Below, in pieces: positions 58,001 to 64,000 of a stretch of DNA of 64,000 bases. The DNA comes from Atherinomorus stipes (lineage: Eukaryota; Chordata; Actinopteri; Atheriniformes; Atherinidae). Position numbers and translations under genes: made by a program. The stretch covers positions 1 through 64,000 of the forward strand of contig JALJCO010007885.1 in NCBI GenBank assembly GCA_023101725.1, read 5' to 3'. The notes under the pieces are model-generated. The model was not told where the DNA came from. It saw only the letters and a program-made list of their open reading frames with translations, and ran no database searches. How positions within the stretch are numbered: the stretch's first letter is position 1; each line of letters opens with the position of its first letter.

Positions 58001-59759
58001 GCATCTAAGTGGCCCCGCGAGTCTTTTCTTTTTCCTCTGATTGTTGGTACTGAAATCCCAGGGAATTTCACAGCCCTTCAGTGTCCATTCCCTTCCTTTT
58101 CTCTTATCTTCCACGCTGTCACAACCTCTCAGTTAGCTTCAGCAAGGACTCTTAGGTGCAGGGTTTTTCACCAAGCGGCTTGGATTTTTCCCTTTGCTTC
58201 CTCCACCTTTCCCCCTAGCCTCCCATCTCAGCGTCACTCCCTTCCCATCTCCCGCAGCCACTTGCTTCTTCTCACTTTCAATCTCAGCTAATGATTTCTC
58301 TTTGGCATCTCACATCCCCTCTTTGTTTCAGCCTCTTTTCCCCGTCCCTCGCTATCTTTGTTCTTCCTCCTCACCATATGTCCTTGATTTCTCTCCCTGC
58401 CTCTGACTTGAGTGCCATTTGATGAGACCTGGATTGAGAGCATTGGAGTATCGGCACTGTGCAGCAGTGCACTCAGGAGAGGATGTCAGAGAAAAAGACA
58501 GGGCCTCTTCACATTAAATATCATCTGACACCTAATCTGCTGCACCTTCTGCCGACACAGTGAGAGGAGGAAGATGGAACTGTTCCCCTTGCTCAAAGAA
58601 AAAAAAAGCATCTTTTCCCCCTTTTCATTTATGTTGCTGGAAGAAGAAGTGCACCATAATTAATACATCAAGACAAAGTCCATTTCCAAGCCTGTCTGTC
58701 TTTTTGAGCATAAAAGAGAAGGAATAAATAAGGACAGACAAGATTATATTACAGACAGCAATTTATAACCACCCTTCTTCTGTTATTTTGTCTGCACAGA
58801 CTGATATCTGTCACTAAGTTGTCACAATTCTGCATCATATAACTACATCCCATGGTTGATTTGGCAGTCAGATCATAGGTTTGCAGTTGGGATGCAAGGC
58901 AGTGGCCAAGAAAACAGTCTTTTTTATGATTCAACAAAGGCTGTGGGCCCTCACTGATGCAGTTGCAAATTGAAAAATGAATGAAAACTGACAAGTCTCC
59001 CAGGGAAATCAATCCAATACAATAGGTTTCCAATATGGAAATGCTAGAGAGAGATGATCACCTGGAAACAGTTGCAGCTTATTTCTGGTTTTTCATTTTT
59101 GAAGGATAATGGATTGCTTTGTCCTTTGGGGGTAACGACCCGCATCAATTCAAAGGGAAAATCAACCAAAAACAGAATGAAATCCCAATTCTTCGGATGC
59201 TTATTAATGTAGTGGTTTAAGGCCAAGGCAGCCCGTTCTCTCACTTGGCTGTTTACTGCCAGCAGTGAGGTTCAAAAATCCTGTTTTATTGTTGGGTTTT
59301 TTGTGTTTTTTTCCTTCAAAATTAAAAAACTTCATACACTATTTTCATATAAGCTTGCCACCTTTTTGCTGTGGTTTCCATTATCACGCACACTTTTTAT
59401 GCGTTTCAGAAGAAGAGCCGGCTCTTATCATCTACAATTTGCAAATTTCAGAAATATCAAAAGATTTTAAAAGGAAAATCAATTTAAAGTCACTTATCTA
59501 AGTTCTTACCTCCTTTCATTGATCAGGAAAGTGGTTTTATGTGAAGTAAACAAGTGATGCCTCCGGTAGCTACACTATAGCAGCCACACAGTTAATGCTG
59601 CATTATTTAGGAGTTGTTGCAAGGCTTTTTAATAATTTGCACGTTGGAGTTACTGAGAAAACCGTTGTGTTTTTCACTGAATAATATTTGGATTCCTTGT
59701 TTTGGCCATATGAGACCTCTGTGTTGAAAATTTCAATCTCAGAAACTTTTTTTTTCAAA
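55044..59759. other. Long gene-free segment with candidate conserved stretches
   Basis: Around 55667-55960 two GGCCTCATT words and GATCCGATCTG/GATCGGAT inverted words suggest another small unclassified MITE. A (AAAT)n lies near 56142-56165. From 57900 to 59200 the sequence looks single-copy, with pyrimidine-rich text at 58180-58400. No exon structure is supported. Confidence 0.35.
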
Positions 59760-60228
59760 ATGTATTTATTCAGCCCTGGTTAGATTTCTTATGGAAGAAA
59801 CTCTATGCACTTAGTCATGTAGATGTGGTTAAGACAACTTCCTGGAGATCAAACTGAGCATTAGAATGAAGAGGAAAGGGGATTTAATTGACCTTGGACG
59901 TGGCCTGAGTATTTCAGAAACTGCTGATCTACTGGGACTTTCATCTTTAGGGTTTACGGAGAATGCTCTGAAAAAGAGAAAATATCCAATGAATATATCC
60001 GGTATACTTGTCAAACCTTGAGGCAGATGGGCTACAGCAGCAGAAAGCCACACTGGGTGCCTTTCCTGTCAGCTAAGAGGAAACTGAGGCTACAATTTAC
60101 ACAGACTCACCAAAACTGGACAATAGAAGAAGGAAAAATGTTGCTGGTTCTGGTGTGTGTGATGTTTTCTACACTTGGCCCCTTATTACCAATTAAGCAT
60201 GATTTAAACACCACTGTCACACGAATGT
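59760..60228 (+). pseudogene. Tc1 relic, 5' half
   Basis: Words GGTTAAGACAACTTCCTGGA, TGAGTATTTCAGAAACTGCT and ATGGGCTACAGCAGCAGAAA are those of the GGTACACC Tc1 family, in order, with internal gaps. The frame encodes part of the helix-turn-helix and first catalytic region. Text stops near 60228. It is the same family as 28855-31612. Confidence 0.7.
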
Positions 60229-60476
60229 AGCAAGGTAAGCAAAGAGGGCCCAAGCAGGGTTCGATCCTCAGACTCCATGGTGAGAGTCACATGTGCTTAC
60301 CAGTCATGCCAAACGGATAAACCTGTGGCCAAGTATCCAGGACATGATCAATCAGAGGAATAGTGACAGGACCACACTGTCACATCGGTTCCACTCTTTC
60401 CAAAAGCACGTTCTTGTTCTCCACGCAGGCTGCCACCAATTACGAATCCATGGACTGTTTACCAGTATCGCACATA

Positions 60477-60985
60477 AGGCGCTTTCGGACTGTAGGAACC
60501 TTTTTGAATTCCTATAACCTTTTCCGGAACCAGGCCGTTTTTTTGCGCATTCGGACATATTAGAACGAGGGACCTCGGACCTCAGTTCTCATAACCTTTT
60601 TAGCTCCTACTCTGAGGCAGGGTCTTTTCAGGGTTCCATAGGAACTGAAATACGTCGGTGTTTGGTGATTGGTAGAACTGGCAAGTCGCAGCCCTTGCGG
60701 GAGCTCTGTGTCTTCCAGCCCAGCCATATTTAAAAAGTCTCACAGCCCTTTACCTGTTTACCGAGATCGTAATAACAACAAGAACTATTACAATAGGAGT
60801 GTACCAATTCATTATTAAATCGATTACAATGGTGCACGTCCCAAATCGATAACTATTTCGAAATGTCCAAAAGCAATTATTTTCATATTGATTTAATGAC
60901 CAAACACAGCTGCAAAGTATAGCAGTAGAATCTGCGGCTGCCGCCCGGACACTTTAGTGGACGGACTGTCCATTAAGGTTCCGGT
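60477..60985. mobile_element. Partial copy of TIR element A
   Basis: It begins AGGCGCTTTCGGACTGTAGG and runs, in the opposite orientation, along the right half and central part of element A (36168-37901), ending near 60985 after GGACGGACTGTCCATTAAGG. It lacks the nested MITE found in the other copy, and its second terminus is missing. The plus-strand text 60229-60476 before it is unassigned. Confidence 0.7.
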
Positions 60986-60989
60986 ATGG

Positions 60990-61200
60990 GATAAATCTTG
61001 TGCCACAACAAAGCGAATATGAATTCTTCATATTTGAATTTGAATCATTCAATTTGAACCTGAACATGCCAGTTTGAATAATTGCTTTAAAAAATTTAAT
61101 CTGAATTACCTTATTTGATATTGAATCTTCAGTTCTCAAATTCAAATTCAGTTCTTAAATTCAGTTTTCAATTTTAAATTCAGTTCTCAAATTCAACCTT
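60990..61200. repeat. AATTCA-rich local repeat
   Basis: Imperfect copies of ATTCAGTTCTCAAATTCAA follow each other, and TTGTGCCACA occurs at both sides (near 61000 and 61200). It may be the end region of an unidentified element. Confidence 0.4.
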
Positions 61201-61568
61201 TTGTGCCACACATTCGGGACCTGGCGACAGGCAGGTGTAGTTGATTGCAGATGGCGTTAACCTCAGTCTTACCAAGGGCTAAGAGCGGTGGAGGGAGACG
61301 GGGAAAGTAACGGGGGAGAGAAACACACACACGGAGAAGAGCGACCAAGGAGCTAGGCGTGTGCATAAAGACTAGAAGCAGACGAGCCGTGGGGCCGCCA
61401 TCTCGGACCGGTCACCAGCTCAATTAGCAGTGACTGTGGATGAACGATACCAGAGCTGTGCAGCGTTTTCTTGCTGTGATCGGCGGAACATTGGAAGCAG
61501 CCAACTGGGAGTTACTTTTTACAAGTAAGCCTGAACATCAGTATTAGTTATATTTAGTGGTTAGAATC

Positions 61569-61927
61569 GATCTCTGCTGGTTTAGCAACATTTGTTGCTA
61601 AACCAGCAGTAACCAGGCTTGATGCCATTATTAGTGGAAAAAAGTTAGTGGTCAAACCGGCGTGGAAATGAGCCCATATCTGATCATAAAATAATCTTAC
61701 GACTGGATTCATCATGTGTGATGACAACAGAATCTACATCAGAAATGCACCGTCATCTAGCTGTTTCTACCCTGAAGCAGCAGCAGTGCTGACAGGTGGA
61801 GGCGGATCTGAGCCTGACCCTGACAGGGACAAAAGAAATGATAGCTTTCATTAGTTAAGCTCAGAAATACAGTCTACTGACTGAGCAACTGACAACTTTA
61901 AGGTATAGATTACTTAATAGAAAGGAT

Positions 61928-61961
<34 letters not shown>

Positions 61962-62302
61962 CAGTCAGTCAGTCAGTTGACTGTTTCTATGCTTAGCTAA
62001 TGAAAGTTATCTTTTCTTCTGTCCCTGTGCGGGTCATGCTCAGATCCGAGAGTCCGCGTCAGGCTTGGATCCGCCCCCACCTGTCAGCGCTGCTGCTTCA
62101 GAAACAGCTGGATGATGATGGATTTCTGACGTAGATTCTGTTGTTTGGTCAGACATGAACTTTTTATAAATCACATGTAGATACAATCATAAGATCATTT
62201 TTATGATCAGGTGTGCGCTCATTTCCATGCTTGTTTGATAAATGGGCCCACTGACTTTTTTCCGCCTAAATGGCAACAAATGTCATGTGACTGGCAGAGA
62301 CC
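61569..62302. repeat. Palindromic MITE, copy 2
   Basis: Closely similar in order to 41736-42302: 'AACAGAATCTACATCAG', 'CATCTAGCTGTTTCTACCC', and inverted partners near 62120-62160. The right end GGCAGAGACC is at 62293-62302. The left arm carries an extra perfect hairpin, and the middle carries the poly-G run. Confidence 0.7.
61928..61960. repeat. Poly-G homopolymer
   Basis: There are 33 consecutive G residues, followed by a TCAG repeat (61961-61977). It sits at the centre of the palindrome, where a read would stall. Confidence 0.9.
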
Positions 62303-63030
62303 GATAGTTGCCAGCCTGTAATAATCTGTCCAGTGAAATCATGCTCAGCTAGTCAGCATCACACAGGTTTAGTGCTCGCTGTTAAAGTTATGTCATGTAA
62401 ACATCTATGAAACTTAGTAAATCACATGTTGAATAACGCAGGTGTAGAATACAGCTGATATTGTGATGCTGTGGTAGAAATAATCCCGGTGTGACTGGTA
62501 CTACCCTGTTTGACCAGAGTATTTAAACAGAAGACTTCACACAGACAGAATAACTGCATCCATCTCCAACTACAGCAAAATGTTTCTCATGTTTAATAAA
62601 ATCTCATCTACTTTCATTCATATCAACACAATACTGATTTTACTCTTGAGTGTACAGACTTCATGTTGTTGAGTAGCCTTACAGTCCTGATACACAAGTG
62701 ATAACTGGAGGTGTGATGTCATGTGATGTGATGTATTATAATGTATATCAGACATAAATCATGTCCAAGTGATTTGTGTAAAATAAGACAATGTTTGTCC
62801 TTCTTTCTACCAGGATCATAGCTATGCATCGCCTGGTTGTCTGACTTCTCTGAAGGCCATAATCCACCAATTCATGTGAAGACTGTAAAGGATGGAGTGA
62901 GAAAGACAGAAAAAAATACCAAGGCCAGCTGGGAAAAGATGAAGACTTAAAAGTGTCTTTTGGAGGATCTGAGGGAGAAGAAACTCATAAATGAAGAACT
63001 TGAGAGAGGAGTTAGATGTGATATTTGTAT

Positions 63031-63756
63031 CTGATTACAAACAACAATTTATATTGTGGTTTATTTTACTGATATGTTAATGTGTGTGTGTGTGTGTAAT
63101 ACAATGTGTATGCAGTATATTATAGATATGTGTGTGTAGAAACTCATTTTACCACACTACACCATGGAGCGCCACAGGAAGTCATTCCTCCCAGTGTCAA
63201 ACTGTACAGTTCATCTCTCTAATAGCATTTCATTATTTACTTAATTTGGGATCTCCTTATGTGCAATAATAATAAGTTTAGAGGAGCACTGTTGTACATA
63301 CTGAGATTTTGTCTCATTTTTATTAATATATATTGGTATTCTTAAATTTTATTTGTTGTATAATGTTAATATAGGAAGGGTTGCAATTTTACTTTTTTTA
63401 TTTGAGTTTATTTTTACTTTTTCACTTCATTTTAAGAATGTTAACTAGTCTTACACTCTCTACATCTGTAAATGGGAGTAATACAAAAAAAGAATTTACC
63501 ATAAGGGATTAATTAAGTAATTCTGATATATATTGTTACAGGTGTAATCAAACATTTTGAATATTTAATGCATTTTTTTCTGTCATTAATGTGTAGATTA
63601 AGTAGGTAATTAGGTATCATACTAACTTTTATTTGTGAATGTTATAATAGACAAATGAGGATATGTATTTATGTATATTTGCCTTTTTACTGTTATTAAA
63701 TGTAGAAGTATTATCAGTGTAGAGATGACAGTAGTGGGAGTCTTACTATAAATCAA
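63031..63756 (+). other. AT-rich tail, possible LINE 3' end
   Basis: At 63164-63190 the frame MERHRKSFLPVS resembles the C-terminal end of some fish LINE proteins, followed by TATGTGCAATAATAATAAG-type text seen in LINE tails. A (GT)n lies at 63083-63097. Support is weak and no upstream coding part was found. Confidence 0.3.
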
Positions 63757-63783
63757 CGCACACACACACACACACACACACAT
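63757..63783. repeat. (CA)n microsatellite
   Basis: Thirteen CA units run into CATATATG. Sequence from 63784 to 64000 shows only an A run near 63914-63926. Confidence 0.95.
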
Positions 63784-64000
63784 ATATGTCACAACCAAAC
63801 AGAGCTGACCATTACCACAATAGGGTGGCAATCCCTCAGGGGAAAACAGAAACTATCAACAATAGTAGGCCAGAAAATATAAACAATAATACTGTAGGCT
63901 AAATAAAATAAGAAAAAAAAAAAAAAACAACAGTATCTCTTATTCTCAGCCATATCACGCTGTCGTCTACAGTCTGAGTTTGAGTAAAACAGATGCAGAA

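Larger units (their letters stand above)
61435..63030 (+). pseudogene. THAP9-like gene relic, split by a MITE in an intron
   Basis: Exon 1 (to about 61526) encodes CAAFSCCDRRN and LGVTFYK, the first half of a THAP zinc finger (C-x4-C then the TFHK-type end), followed by a GTAAGC donor. After an intron holding the palindromic MITE, an acceptor (TTTCTACCAG) at 62813 precedes DHSYASP and, in the same area, CLLEDLREKKLINEELER (about 62952-63008), a coiled-coil segment resembling that after the THAP domain in THAP9-like proteins. The middle of the finger (W and C..H) and the whole catalytic part are absent, and stops interrupt. It could be a P-type transposon relic rather than a host gene. Confidence 0.55.

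Noticed and set aside
60250..60310. GGGTTCGATCCT resembling a tRNA B box
   Set aside because: No proper A box or cloverleaf around it; more likely part of a dispersed repeat.

Overview
The window looks like intergenic or intronic DNA of a ray-finned (teleost) fish. The evidence is its mix of decayed repeats: several Tc1 families, a Rex3-like RTE LINE, an L2-type LINE, hAT and Kolobok elements and MITEs, an endogenous retrovirus-like element and long TA, GA and CA microsatellites, with no intact protein-coding host gene. No confident tRNA, rRNA, CRISPR array or bacterial-style operon is visible. Almost every open reading frame is a chance frame or a broken piece of a mobile element.

Layout. 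1-5000: LINE tails, an L2-type LINE fragment (2640-3480) and an 823-bp TIR element with TAA target duplications (3511-4333). 5065-8840: a reverse-oriented LTR element, with a 3' LTR, a polypurine tract and a pol relic (RT and RNase H). 9600-11040: two foldback elements. 11-25 kb: mostly single-copy-looking DNA with two TTAA-flanked elements and an unrecognised minus-strand coding relic (20232-20973). 25.8-28.6 kb: two related DNA transposons, each carrying the start of a RecQ-like helicase ORF and flanked by perfect 9-bp target duplications. 28.7-31.6 kb: a Tc1 split by an insert that was itself hit by a second Tc1. 31.7-33.7 kb: single-copy-looking DNA, a candidate conserved non-coding region. 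33769-34904: a Rex3-like LINE with an 11-bp target duplication.

35061-42838 is a nest. A Tc1 is interrupted by a 1.7-kb TIR element, which holds a TTAA-flanked MITE. Its far end is interrupted by a 4.46-kb Kolobok transposon. That Kolobok has a THAP-type/transposase gene on the plus strand and, convergent to it, a spliced gene resembling the cysteine-rich cytoplasmic ('ballast') domain of the P2X7 receptor. An intron of that gene holds a palindromic MITE. A second Tc1 (minus) follows across a TA microsatellite.

43.9-64 kb: a minisatellite (47085-47650), another Tc1 relic, hAT elements including a 2.07-kb one with a perfect 8-bp duplication (52537-54607), a further TTAA MITE, and at the end a THAP9-like relic (61435-63030) with a second copy of the palindromic MITE in its intron.

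Four blocks (18985-19150, 27440-28470, 35455-35750, 43511-43790) are swamped by G and A (or T) runs and look like poor-quality consensus rather than biology. Recognition of families is from memory of fish repeat sequences and protein motifs, not from a search.
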